This document shows positions 8,049 to 16,265 of a stretch of DNA of 64,000 nucleotides, in pieces. The notes below the pieces were generated by a model. The model saw only the letters and a program-made list of their open reading frames with translations, did no database searches and was not told the origin of the DNA. The position numbers and the translations under genes were made by a program. Source of the DNA: Streptomyces fumigatiscleroticus (GTDB lineage Bacteria; Actinomycetota; Actinomycetes; Streptomycetales; Streptomycetaceae); the NCBI RefSeq assembly GCF_014647975.1, contig NZ_BMQF01000023.1, positions 1 to 64,000 of the forward strand, in the 5' to 3' direction. Within the stretch, counting starts at the first letter, position 1, and the number at the start of each line of letters is the position of its first letter.

Positions 8049-8287
8049 TGTTCCAGCTCACCGCGGTCTGGAACAACTTCTTCCTGCCCATGGTCATGCT
8101 GTCCGACCAGGACCTGTATCCCGTCAGCCTGGGGCTGTACCAGTGGAACAGCTCGGCGTCCGTGTCGCCGGAGTACTACCCGGTGGTGATCATGGGGTCG
8201 CTGCTCGCCGTGCTGCCGCTCATCCTCGCCTTCGTCCTGCTGCAACGCTTCTGGCGCAGCGGCCTGACCGCCGGAGCCGTCAAGTGA
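8048..8287 (+). pseudogene. C-terminal remnant of a MalG-type sugar ABC permease
   Basis: The frame from 8048 reads LFQLTAVWNNFFLPMVMLSD, then YPVSLGLYQWN and a membrane helix, ending RSGLTAGAVK. This is the last ~79 residues of a MalG-type permease, which is normally ~280-300 long. The start, the EAA loop and the first four or so membrane helices are gone, as is the whole MalF-type permease expected before it. Its stop codon overlaps the GTG of the next gene, so the original operon junction downstream is preserved. Confidence 0.8.
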
Positions 8288-9315
8288 CCGATCCGACGCC
8301 GGGTCCCGGCTTCCGTCCCCGTGCCGCCGTCGCCATGTCCCCGGACGCCGCCGCGGCCGTCCTCGACCCCGATGCCCTGAAGGCGCTGGGCGCCGTCTGC
8401 GATCTCGCCCCGCCGCCGGTGCTGGACGATCTGACCACCCCCCGGGCCCGGACCGTGCTGGCCGATGTCGACCTGCTGGTCACCGGCTGGGGCTGCCCCC
8501 CGCTCGACGCCGGGGTGCTGGCGGCGGCACCACGGCTGAGGGCCGTCGTGCACACCGCGGGCAGCGTCCGCGGGCATGTCACCGACGCGTGCTGGGAGCG
8601 CGGCATCGAGGTCTCCTCCGCCGCCGCGGCCAACGCGCTGCCGGTGGCCGAGTACACCCTCGGCATGATCCTGCTCACCGGCAAGCGGGTCCTGGAACGG
8701 GCCCGCGACTACCGCGCGTCCCGCCGCCGCGACGACTGGCTGCGCACCCCGCGCACCGTCGGCAACCACCGCCGCACCGTCGGCATCCTGTCGGCGTCGC
8801 TGGTCGGCCGCCGGGTCATCGAGCTGCTGCGCCCGTTCGACGTCGACGTGCTGCTGTACGACCCGTACGTCACCGACGCGCAGGCGGCCGAACTCGGCGT
8901 GGAACTCGTCCCGCTGGCGGAGCTGTTCGCGCGCTGCGACACCGTCAGCGTGCACACCCCGCTGCTGCCCGCCACCCGCGGCCTGGTCGGCCGGGCGCTC
9001 ATCGACTCCCTGCCGGACGACGCCGTGCTCGTCAACACCTCCCGGGGCGCGGTCGTCGACCAGGAGGCGCTCACCGACGCCGTACGGTCGGGCCGTGTCC
9101 GGGCCGTGCTGGACGTCACCGACCCGGAGGTGCTGCCGCCGGACCACCCGCTGTGGGAGTGCGACAACGCGCTGATCACCCCGCATCTGGCCGGTTCGCA
9201 GGGCAACGAGTGGCGCCGGCTGGCCGATCACGCCGTCGCCGAGACCGCCCGCTGGGCCTCCGGCGCCGGCTTCCTCCATCCCGTACGACGCGAAAGGCTG
9301 GCCTTCCTCGCATGA
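8284..9315 (+). CDS. D-isomer-specific 2-hydroxyacid dehydrogenase
   Basis: The protein has 343 residues. Seen in order: a variable N-terminal substrate domain, the NAD-binding Rossmann segment (VGILSASLVGRRVIELL, with the acidic YDPYV end), the catalytic Arg region (VNTSRGAVVDQEAL), a catalytic Glu candidate in the following DVTDPEVLPPDHPLW stretch, and the catalytic His (ALITPHLAGS). It would oxidise or reduce a 2-hydroxy or 2-keto acid with NAD(H). GTG 8284 overlaps the permease-remnant stop as GTGA, and the gene ends in an ATGA overlap with the DUF2264 gene. Both overlaps indicate coupled translation within a sugar-catabolic operon. Confidence 0.85.
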   Translation: MTDPTPGPGFRPRAAVAMSPDAAAAVLDPDALKALGAVCDLAPPPVLDDLTTPRARTVLADVDLLVTGWGCPPLDAGVLAAAPRLRAVVHTAGSVRGHVTDACWERGIEVSSAAAANALPVAEYTLGMILLTGKRVLERARDYRASRRRDDWLRTPRTVGNHRRTVGILSASLVGRRVIELLRPFDVDVLLYDPYVTDAQAAELGVELVPLAELFARCDTVSVHTPLLPATRGLVGRALIDSLPDDAVLVNTSRGAVVDQEALTDAVRSGRVRAVLDVTDPEVLPPDHPLWECDNALITPHLAGSQGNEWRRLADHAVAETARWASGAGFLHPVRRERLAFLA

Positions 9316-11225
9316 GCGTTCCCGCCACCCCCCGCCTCCCCTTCGCACTGCCCGCCGAGGACCGCGCCGTCAGCCCGTACACCGGCTACACCCGAACCCA
9401 CTGGGAAGCGGTCGCGGACGGTCTGCTGGACGCGGCCTGGCGCTGGAGCACCCCGGGCGGTGCCCTGCTCGACCTGCCGGGCCGGCCCTCCCGCTCGGGT
9501 GTGCGCTCCGACGGCCTGGAGGGCTTCGCCCGGACCTTCCTGGCCGCCGCGTTCCGGGTGGCGGGCGCCGGCGGCAAGGATCCGCACGGCTGGCTCGACC
9601 GGTACGCGCGGGGCCTGGCCGCCGGCACCCGCGCCCCGGGCCGCGATGACACCGAGTCCTGGCCGCTGATCCTCGGCCACGACGTGCAGGGCCAGCCGAT
9701 GGTCGAGTCGGCCTCGGTCGCCCTCGGCCTCCGCCTGACCGCACCCTGGCTCTGGCAGCACCTCGACGGCGGCGTACGGGACCGCACCGAGGAGTGGCTG
9801 CGCGGAGCGCTGCGGCACACGCCCGCGCCGAACAACTGGTACCTGTTCCCCTGTACCGTGGCCGGGTTCCTGGAGTCCGTCGGCCGCGGGGACGCCGAGA
9901 CGGCGGCGGCCCGGCAGCGCGCGCTGGAGCTGCTGGAGGGCTGGTACCGGGGCGACGGCTGGTACGCCGACGGCGACCACCGCGCCTTCGACCACTACAA
10001 CGGCTGGGCCCTGCACCTGTACCCGGTGCTGGACGCCCACCTCTGCGGCGACACCGAGGCCGCCGAACGGTACGGCGCCCGGCTGCGCACCCACCTCCAG
10101 GGCTACTCCCTGATGTTCGGCGGCGACGGCGCCCCGCTGCACTTCGGGCGGTCCCTGACCTACCGGTTCGCCGCCTCGGCCGCCGTCGGCCTGGGCGCCC
10201 TGACCGGCCACACTCCCCTGACGCCGGGCGCCTCCCGCCGTCTGGCCAGCGGCAGCCTGCGCCACTTCCTCGACCGCGGGGCACTGACCGGGGACGGCCT
10301 GCTGAGCCTGGGCTGGTACGGCCCGCACGAGGCGACCCTCCAGAGCTACTCGGGCCCGGCGTCCCCGTACTGGGCGTCGAAGGCCTTCGTGTGCCTGCTG
10401 GCCCCCGCCGCCCATCCGCTGTGGACCGCGCCGGAGGAGCCCGCGCCGGCCGAGGAGGCCGACCGGGTGCTGGCCCTGCCGGCCCCGGGCCTGCTGGTGC
10501 AGACGACCCGCGCCGACGGGATCGTACGGCTGCACAACCACGGCAGCGACCATGTGCGCCCGCACGAGGGCGAGGCCGCGGCGGACGACGACCCGCACTA
10601 CGGACGGCAGGCCTACTCGACCCGGACCGGGCCGACGGCGCCGGGGAACGTGCCGGACAACCTGCTGTCGGTGGTGGTGGACGGCCGGCCCGGCGTCCGG
10701 CGCCGGCTGCGTCCCCTCGGTGCGGGGCACGGCGACGGCTGGGGCTGGGCGGCGTCCTGGCACCGGCCGGTGTTCGCGGCCGGGCCGCCGATGGTGCCGG
10801 GCCTGCGGGTGGAGAGCGTGACGGTGGTCCGCGGACGGTACGAGCTGCGGGTGCACCGGGTGCTCGGGGCGCCGGCCGGGTCCCGGGTGACACACACCGG
10901 CTGGGCCACCGGCCCGGAGGAAGGGCTGGTGTCGGCGCTGCACGGCCTGCACGGCTTCGACGGCGCCCCGGACGAGGTGCGCGCCCCGCAGGGCACCGCG
11001 TACACCCGGTGGGCGCTCGTGCCCCGGCTCACCGGCGAGAGCGGCGGCACCTCCGTGCACGTCTGCCTGGCCACGCTCACCGCCGAACCGGACCCCGCCC
11101 CTCTGTCCGGGGCCGTCGCCGACGTCCTCGTCGCCGACGCCTGTGTGGAGGTCGTCTGGGCGGACGGCGGTGCCCGGACCCGGATCGCGTTCGACCCGGT
11201 GCGGGTGACGCACGAGGAGGGGTAG
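9312..11225 (+). CDS. DUF2264 domain-containing protein
   Basis: The protein has 637 residues. The N-terminal ~370 match DUF2264 (SPYTGYTRTHWEAVADGLL, then GLEGFARTFLAAAFR, the Asn-Asn-Trp motif in PAPNNWYLFP, and YADGDHRAFDHYNGWALHLY). The family is helical, probably an (alpha/alpha)6 barrel, and is often found beside sugar transporters and glycosidases. The C-terminal ~230 residues are beta-rich and resemble a polysaccharide-lyase-like sandwich domain. A role in plant-polysaccharide breakdown products is inferred from context only. It overlaps the preceding gene by ATGA. Confidence 0.75.
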   Translation: MSVPATPRLPFALPAEDRAVSPYTGYTRTHWEAVADGLLDAAWRWSTPGGALLDLPGRPSRSGVRSDGLEGFARTFLAAAFRVAGAGGKDPHGWLDRYARGLAAGTRAPGRDDTESWPLILGHDVQGQPMVESASVALGLRLTAPWLWQHLDGGVRDRTEEWLRGALRHTPAPNNWYLFPCTVAGFLESVGRGDAETAAARQRALELLEGWYRGDGWYADGDHRAFDHYNGWALHLYPVLDAHLCGDTEAAERYGARLRTHLQGYSLMFGGDGAPLHFGRSLTYRFAASAAVGLGALTGHTPLTPGASRRLASGSLRHFLDRGALTGDGLLSLGWYGPHEATLQSYSGPASPYWASKAFVCLLAPAAHPLWTAPEEPAPAEEADRVLALPAPGLLVQTTRADGIVRLHNHGSDHVRPHEGEAAADDDPHYGRQAYSTRTGPTAPGNVPDNLLSVVVDGRPGVRRRLRPLGAGHGDGWGWAASWHRPVFAAGPPMVPGLRVESVTVVRGRYELRVHRVLGAPAGSRVTHTGWATGPEEGLVSALHGLHGFDGAPDEVRAPQGTAYTRWALVPRLTGESGGTSVHVCLATLTAEPDPAPLSGAVADVLVADACVEVVWADGGARTRIAFDPVRVTHEEG

Positions 11226-11417
11226 CGCGGGGCGGGCCGTCCGCACTGCCGTCCTGCGGTCTGCGGCAAGGGTGGTCCCTGTCCCCGTGCCGGATGACGT
11301 CAGGGCGGGGCAGGGCACGAGAAGGCCGCCGACGCCGGGTTCGGCCTGCGCGGACTCCTCCGGGAACGACCGGCTCGGCGGACGGCGTGCCGGCCGCGGT
11401 GGTCCGGGCCGTCGGCC

Positions 11418-11710
11418 GTGGACGCCTTCGCCGAGGGCTACGAGCGCGCGCAGCGCCCGGCGGTGCGCCAGGAGGAGGGCGCCCGCCGGGACGTCGACGA
11501 CCTGCTCCACGGACGCGGCGATCCGGGACGCACGGCCGAACGGGCCGAGCGCTTCGGCCTCGTCCCGTCCCACGCCCACGCGGTCGCCGTGGCGCGGGGG
11601 CCACAGGCGAGTCGGCCCCGCCGGCCCGCTTCGGCCAGCGGCGCGCCCTGCTCGCCACCGAGAACGGACGGCGACCGGGCGGCACTCGCCCGCCCGCGGC
11701 CCGTGCACCG
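11418..11710 (+). pseudogene. Frameshifted remnant of a PucR/CdaR-type regulator
   Basis: From 11418 the frame reads MDAFAEGYERAQRPAVRQEE and then a VDDLLHGRGD ... AERAERFGL ... SHAHAVAVARG series. This resembles the central part of PucR/CdaR-family regulators. Near 11615 the similarity passes to another frame (ARFGQRRALLATENGRR), where the next segment of such proteins would lie. Neither a start with a ribosome binding site nor the C-terminal helix-turn-helix can be found. The rest of 11226-11900 shows nothing I recognise. Confidence 0.5.
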
Positions 11711-11900
11711 TCACATGCCCCGGACCGCGGTCGTCGGCGCCCGCCCGCTGGACCGGCCCGCACAGGATTCGCGAACGCGGGCGGGGCCCAGGACACCGCC
11801 CGGCGCGCCGTCCGCCGCAGGCGGACAAGGCGCCCGGTATGTCCCGGCATGCCAGGATGGACAGTGCTCCGTGACGGACGCTCGGGCCTGGAGGCGGAAG

Positions 11901-12593
11901 GTGGACTGGCAGGATTTCGCAGAGAAGATGGCTTCCATGGCGCGGGATCTGCTGGCGCAGGAGGACCTGGAGGCCACGCTGGACCGGATCACGCACTCGG
12001 CGGTGGAACTGGTCGAGGGCTGTCAGGCGGCCGGCATCCTCGTCCTCCAGGGGAACCGGGTGAGGTCGCTCGCACCGACCGATCAACTGGTGATCGACAG
12101 TGACCGGCTCCAGGAGCGCCTGCGCGAGGGGCCCTGCTTCGACATCGCGCAGCCCGAACACGACGAGCACGTCTTCCGCATCCCCGACCTCACCGAGAAG
12201 GCCGAACGCTGGCCGGCCTACGTCCCGCGCGCACGGGAACTGGGGCTGGGCAGCATGATGAGCTTCCTGCTCTACACCCGGGAGGAGGAACTGGGCGCCC
12301 TGGACCTCTACTCCCACGAGCCCGGCACCTTCACCGAGGCCAGCGAGACGGCCGGGTGGCTCCTGGCCTCGCATGCCGCGGTCGCCTTCGCCACCGCCCG
12401 GACGGATGCCCAGATGCAGGAGGCCATCGCCACCCGGCACATGATCGGTGAGGCGATGGGCATCCTGATGGGCCGCCACCACATCAGCGAGGAACAGGCC
12501 TTCGACATCCTGCGCACCCACTCGCAGCAGACCAACACCAAGCTGCGGGACGTCGCCCGCCGCGTCTGCGAGACCGGCAGCCCGGCCCGGTGA
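11901..12593 (+). CDS. GAF and ANTAR domain RNA-binding regulator
   Basis: The protein has 230 residues. A GAF-like sensor occupies ~15-155 (ITHSAVELVEGCQAAGILVL, PCFDIAQPEHDEHV, GSMMSFLLYTREEELGALDL). An ANTAR domain occupies ~165-222 (ATRHMIGEAMGILMGRHHIS, EEQAFDILRTHSQQTNTKLR). ANTAR proteins bind twin hairpins in nascent RNA and act as antiterminators. Many Streptomyces copies respond to stress, through a GAF ligand that is unknown here. GTG 11901 is chosen because GGAGG lies about 6 bases upstream; GTG 11871 is a weaker alternative. Confidence 0.85.
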   Translation: MDWQDFAEKMASMARDLLAQEDLEATLDRITHSAVELVEGCQAAGILVLQGNRVRSLAPTDQLVIDSDRLQERLREGPCFDIAQPEHDEHVFRIPDLTEKAERWPAYVPRARELGLGSMMSFLLYTREEELGALDLYSHEPGTFTEASETAGWLLASHAAVAFATARTDAQMQEAIATRHMIGEAMGILMGRHHISEEQAFDILRTHSQQTNTKLRDVARRVCETGSPAR

Positions 12594-12600
12594 GCGGGGC

Positions 12601-12635
12601 GGTTCTCCCGGCACACGGTCCGAACCGGGAGAACC
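12601..12635 (+). terminator. Hairpin after the ANTAR gene
   Basis: GGTTCTCCCGG (12601-12611) and CCGGGAGAACC (12625-12635) pair perfectly over 11 bp with a 13-base loop, beginning 7 bases after the stop. A rho-independent-type terminator without U tract is likely. Confidence 0.55.
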
Positions 12636-12820
12636 TGAGCCGGTCCGGCCCCCGGGGGAACGCCGCCGGCCCGGCCTGCCGACCGGGTTCCCGGTGACGT
12701 CGGCCCGAGACGTCCGGCGCAGCAGTCCGAACACCGCTCGCCGCGCAGGTCGTGGCGCGCGGTGTCAGACTGCTGCGCGAGGCGCCCTACCGGGCCCGGG
12801 TCCGACGAGGGGAGGCCGAG

Positions 12821-14002
12821 GTGGCGACGCCAGAGCCCGGCGACGAGCTCCTGCGGGACTTCTTCGCCGATCCCGCCAATCTGACCCTGGAGCTGTCCAC
12901 CGCCGTGGCCCGCTGCTCCCGGGCCCTGGGGTTGCAGCACGCCGTCGTCTACCTCGTCGACCTCCAGCAGCGCCACCTCGTCCCGCTGACCGACGTCGCC
13001 TCCACGCTGCCGGTCGACGACTCGCTGGCCGGCTGGTCGTACCGGACGCAGTCCCTGCGCGTGGCGGAGTCGGGAGCGGACGGGATCACGGCCTGGTTCC
13101 CGCTGCTGGACGGTGCCGAACGACTCGGTGTGCTGGCGGTGCACACCCCGTCGCTCACCTCCGCCTCGCTGACCCGCGGCAGGGCCCTCGCCACACTGCT
13201 GGCCATAATGATCACCTCGAAGCGGGCCTACAAGGACTCCTTCGTCCGGCGCACCCGCACCGAACGCATGCATCTGCCCGCCGAGATGCTGCGCGCCTTC
13301 CTGCCGCCCCGCACCATCGGCAACGGCCATGTCGTCTCGACGGCCGTACTGGAGCCCGCCTACGACCTCGGCGGCGACGCCTTCGACCACTCGCTCACCG
13401 AGAGCATGCTGCACACCACCGTCCTGGACGCCATGGGGCACAACCTGGCCTCCGGACTGACCAGCGCGGTGGCGATGGCCGCCTGCCGCAATTCCCGGCG
13501 CACCGGGGCCGACCTGCCCGAACTGGTGGAATGCGTCGACGACGCGCTGACCCGGTGGCTCCCGGACCAGTTCTGCACCGGCATCCTCGCCCAGCTGGAC
13601 CTCGCCACCGGAATGCTGCGGTGGATCAACTGCGGGCACCCCGCGCCCCTCCTCATCCGCGACGACCAGCTGATCGTCGACGCCATGGAGCGCGAGGCCG
13701 ATCCGCCGATGGGGCTGCCGGCCCTGCTCGCCGCCGGCGGGCGGCAGATGCACGAGATGCCCCTGGAGCCCGGGGACCGGGTGCTGATGTACACGGACGG
13801 GATCACCGAGGCCCGTACCCGTGAGGAGAAGCTGCTCGGTCTCGAACGGTTCGCCGACTATGTCATCCGGGCCACGGCCGCCGGCGAGCTGGCGCCGGAG
13901 ATCCTGCGGCGTCTGATCCACTCCATTCTCGACACCCAGGCGAACCAGTTGCGGGACGACGCGACGATCCTGCTCTTCGAATGGCGGCCGCCGTCCGGCT
14001 GA
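12821..14002 (+). CDS. GAF-like / PP2C (SpoIIE) serine phosphatase
   Basis: The protein has 393 residues. The N-terminal ~20-140 is GAF-like, with residues such as QHAVVYLVDLQQRHLVPLTD. The C-terminal ~160-388 is a SpoIIE/PP2C phosphatase with YDLGGDAFDHSL, TVLDAMGHNLASGLTSAVAM, TGMLRWINCGHPAPLLI, DRVLMYTDGITEART and a terminal NQLRDDATILLFEW. The metal-binding Asp residues in GGDAFD, LDAMGH, TDG and DDAT are present. These enzymes dephosphorylate anti-anti-sigma factors in partner-switching cascades. GTG 12821 follows GGGGAGG by 6 bases; the frame is open upstream, but without such a site. Confidence 0.85.
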   Translation: MATPEPGDELLRDFFADPANLTLELSTAVARCSRALGLQHAVVYLVDLQQRHLVPLTDVASTLPVDDSLAGWSYRTQSLRVAESGADGITAWFPLLDGAERLGVLAVHTPSLTSASLTRGRALATLLAIMITSKRAYKDSFVRRTRTERMHLPAEMLRAFLPPRTIGNGHVVSTAVLEPAYDLGGDAFDHSLTESMLHTTVLDAMGHNLASGLTSAVAMAACRNSRRTGADLPELVECVDDALTRWLPDQFCTGILAQLDLATGMLRWINCGHPAPLLIRDDQLIVDAMEREADPPMGLPALLAAGGRQMHEMPLEPGDRVLMYTDGITEARTREEKLLGLERFADYVIRATAAGELAPEILRRLIHSILDTQANQLRDDATILLFEWRPPSG

Positions 14003-14030
14003 GCGGCGCGGTCACCGGCCCCGCCCGTGT

Positions 14031-14342
14031 TCACACCGCGTGTCCCCGCGCCCTCAGCCAGGCGTGGACGGTGTCCTTGTCCGCCGGGGTGATCCGGAGG
14101 GGGCCCTCGACATACGGGCCCTCGTCCTCGTTGAAGCCCGTGTCGGTGACCCGGGCGGTGACCCAGGTGGCCAGGTCCTCGGCGGCCGAGGGGGACAGAG
14201 CGCCCCGCTCCCAGCCGGCGCGGGCCGCGCGGGCCGCCGCCGCGTCGTGCCGTTCGGTCTCCGTCAGCCAGGCCGTCACCAGGCGCTCGACGGTCCCGCT
14301 GTCCCGGGCCGGCGTCCGCCGCCGGCTGTCGTTGCCGTTCAT
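14031..14342 (-). CDS. Small hypothetical protein
   Basis: A 103-residue protein, probably helical, with VERLVTAWLTETERHDAAAA, a VTARVTDTGFNEDEGPYVEG segment and PADKDTVHAWLRARGHAV at the C-terminus. Codon use fits a real gene, but the ribosome binding site is weak. I recognise no family. It is convergent with the phosphatase gene, with 28 bases between them. Confidence 0.5.
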   Translation of the reverse strand: MNGNDSRRRTPARDSGTVERLVTAWLTETERHDAAAARAARAGWERGALSPSAAEDLATWVTARVTDTGFNEDEGPYVEGPLRITPADKDTVHAWLRARGHAV

Positions 14343-14521
14343 GCCGGGCGAGTGCCCGGAACCGGCCGGGAAACCACCCGTACGCAGCGGAGGGGAGCGG
14401 CCTGCGGTGTCGACGGTGGCGCTCCGGGTACCCGTCGGTGACCGTCATGGTTCTCCGGTGCACCGGGAAGCGGCCCGCCAGCGGCCGGCCGGAGACGGTT
14501 CGGTCCGGAAAGGGGGCATTC

Positions 14522-15208
14522 ATGACGCAGCACGCCGACGACAACGCTCTCGACCAGCGCGCCGGCGTTCCCGAGCTCCGCCTGGCGGCGGGGGATCCCG
14601 AGGTCCTGCCCTGCGGCGACACCCCTCAGCAGGATCTCCCCGTCGACCGCAACCAGGCGATCCTCCAGGCCGCCAAGCAGGTGGGCTCGATCCTGAAGCG
14701 GGCCGGCCACCGGTTCGCGCTGGCGGGCAGCGTCGCCGTGTACGCCCACGGCGGCACCCAGAATCTCCAGCACGACGTCGACTTCTGCTTCCGGCCCCAG
14801 GACGCGGAGGCCGTCGCCACCACCCTGCGGGAGGCGGGCCTGACGGTCTACAGGCCTCCGGAGGACTGGCTGCTGAAGGCCAACTGCCTGGGGCAGCAGG
14901 TCGACCTGATCTTCGAGCTGGCGCACGAGCCCGTCTCCACGGCCATGCTGGAGCGGGCCGAGGAGCTGTCGGTGGACTCGGTGCTGATGCCGGTGCTGAC
15001 ACCGACCGACCTGCTGCGCAGCCTGCTGGCCGCCTTCTCGGAGCACCACTGCGACTTCGGGGCGGTCCTGCCGATCGCCCGTACCCTGCGGGAGAAGATC
15101 GACTGGGACGAGGTGCGCGACTCGTGCGGCGACGCTCCGATGCCCGCCGCGTTCTTCTTCATCCTGGAGCGCCTGGAGATCATCCCGCCGAAGGAGGAAC
15201 AGCGATGA
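14522..15208 (+). CDS. Nucleotidyltransferase-fold protein
   Basis: The protein has 228 residues. The minimal nucleotidyltransferase signature is clear: FALAGS (Gly69-Ser70) on the first helix and HDVDF (Asp85, Asp87) on the strand after it, followed by QQVDLIF as a candidate third metal-binding Asp. The C-terminal half is helical (TPTDLLRSLLAAFSEHHCDF). Overall it is like MNT/AbiEii-type or other stand-alone nucleotidyltransferases of unknown substrate. ATG 14522 follows AAGGGGGC. Its stop overlaps the next start as ATGA, so it is the first gene of a tightly coupled three-gene operon. Confidence 0.75.
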   Translation: MTQHADDNALDQRAGVPELRLAAGDPEVLPCGDTPQQDLPVDRNQAILQAAKQVGSILKRAGHRFALAGSVAVYAHGGTQNLQHDVDFCFRPQDAEAVATTLREAGLTVYRPPEDWLLKANCLGQQVDLIFELAHEPVSTAMLERAEELSVDSVLMPVLTPTDLLRSLLAAFSEHHCDFGAVLPIARTLREKIDWDEVRDSCGDAPMPAAFFFILERLEIIPPKEEQR

Positions 15209-15501
15209 GCGACCCCGTCGCCTCACAGACCGATGCGGCGGGCGACGCCGCTCCCGCCGCGGACAACGTCGAGTACCGCGTCGCCCATCTGCGGGAGCGG
15301 CTCGCCGCCGAGGAGCTCGGCGAGCTGGGGGTGCGCACCGAGGTCCGGGCCGGGGCCATCCTGGTCACCGGCACGGTGCCGTCCGCGCAGTGCCGCGACA
15401 CCCTGCTGCGCGTCGTCCACGAGGAGCTGGCCGGGCTGACCGTGCACAGCGACCTCGTGGTGGCCGAGACCACCCGCCCCGACCATGCGGAGGAGCTCTG
15501 A
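15205..15501 (+). CDS. Small BON-like domain protein
   Basis: The protein has 98 residues, without a signal peptide. The core resembles a single BON-type alpha/beta fold (VEYRVAHLRERLAAEELGEL, VRTEVRAGAILVTGTVPSAQ, CRDTLLRVVHEELAGLTVHS, DLVVAET). BON domains are usually exported and bind membranes or hydrophobic ligands; a cytoplasmic single-domain form between two nucleotide-processing enzymes is unusual. It overlaps both neighbours (ATGA on the left, TGATG on the right), which implies equimolar, coupled synthesis. Confidence 0.65.
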   Translation: MSDPVASQTDAAGDAAPAADNVEYRVAHLRERLAAEELGELGVRTEVRAGAILVTGTVPSAQCRDTLLRVVHEELAGLTVHSDLVVAETTRPDHAEEL

Positions 15502-16244
15502 TGATCCGCGTCGCCGCCGTGGGAGACATCCACATGGGGCCCGACAGTCCGGGACTGCTGCGGCCCGCCTTCGACACCCTGCCCGACTGCGCCGACCTGC
15601 TGCTGCTCGCCGGTGACCTGACCCGGCACGGCACACCCGAGGAGGCCCGCGTGGTGGCCGACGAGGTGCGGGGCCTGGCCGTGCCGGTCGTGGCGGTCCT
15701 CGGCAACCACGACCACCACGACGAACAGCCCGAGAAGGTCACCGGCATCCTGCGGGAGGCCGGCGTGACGGTCCTGGAGGGCGACGGCACGGTGGTGGAC
15801 TGCGCCGGCACACGGGTCGGCATCGCCGGCACCAAGGGCTTCGGCGGCGGGTTCGTCGGCCGCTGCGCCGGGGAGTTCGGCGAGCCGCTGATGAAGGAGT
15901 TCGTCCGTTACACCCGCCGCAGCGCCGACAGCCTGCGCGGCGCGCTGGAGGACCTCGGACGCCGGGGCTGCGACGTGCGGGTCGCGCTCACCCACTTCTC
16001 CCCCGTGCCGGACACCCTCGCCGGTGAGCCGCTGGAGATCTACCCGTTCCTCGGCAGCTATCTGCTGGCCGAGGCGATCGACACGGCCGGCGCCGACCTG
16101 GCCGTGCACGGCCACGCGCACGCGGGCACCGAGCACGGCATGACGGCCGGCGGCGTGCGGGTGCGCAATGTGGCGCAGCCCGTCATCCGCCGGGCGTTCA
16201 ACGTGTACCAGTTGCAGACCGAGCAGGTGCCGGCGGCCGGCTGA
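15501..16244 (+). CDS. Metallophosphoesterase
   Basis: The protein has 247 residues of calcineurin-like fold: AVGDIHMG (Asp9, His11), LLAGDLTRHG, VLGNHDHHDE, then LTHFSPVP and VHGHAHAGTE near the C-terminus. These supply the full set of two-metal ligands. A cytoplasmic phosphodi- or monoesterase is expected; the substrate is unknown. The start overlaps the BON-like gene stop (TGATG). Together with the nucleotidyltransferase it could make and remove the same nucleotidyl modification or small molecule, but that is inference from gene order. Confidence 0.85.
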   Translation: MIRVAAVGDIHMGPDSPGLLRPAFDTLPDCADLLLLAGDLTRHGTPEEARVVADEVRGLAVPVVAVLGNHDHHDEQPEKVTGILREAGVTVLEGDGTVVDCAGTRVGIAGTKGFGGGFVGRCAGEFGEPLMKEFVRYTRRSADSLRGALEDLGRRGCDVRVALTHFSPVPDTLAGEPLEIYPFLGSYLLAEAIDTAGADLAVHGHAHAGTEHGMTAGGVRVRNVAQPVIRRAFNVYQLQTEQVPAAG

Positions 16245-16265
16245 CCGCCGGGACCGGCCCGGCCC

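Noticed and set aside
9228..12734. Very long minus-strand open frame (over 1100 codons)
   Set aside because: It is opposite the dehydrogenase, DUF2264 and ANTAR genes; its composition is that of a high-GC antisense frame and no domain can be recognised.
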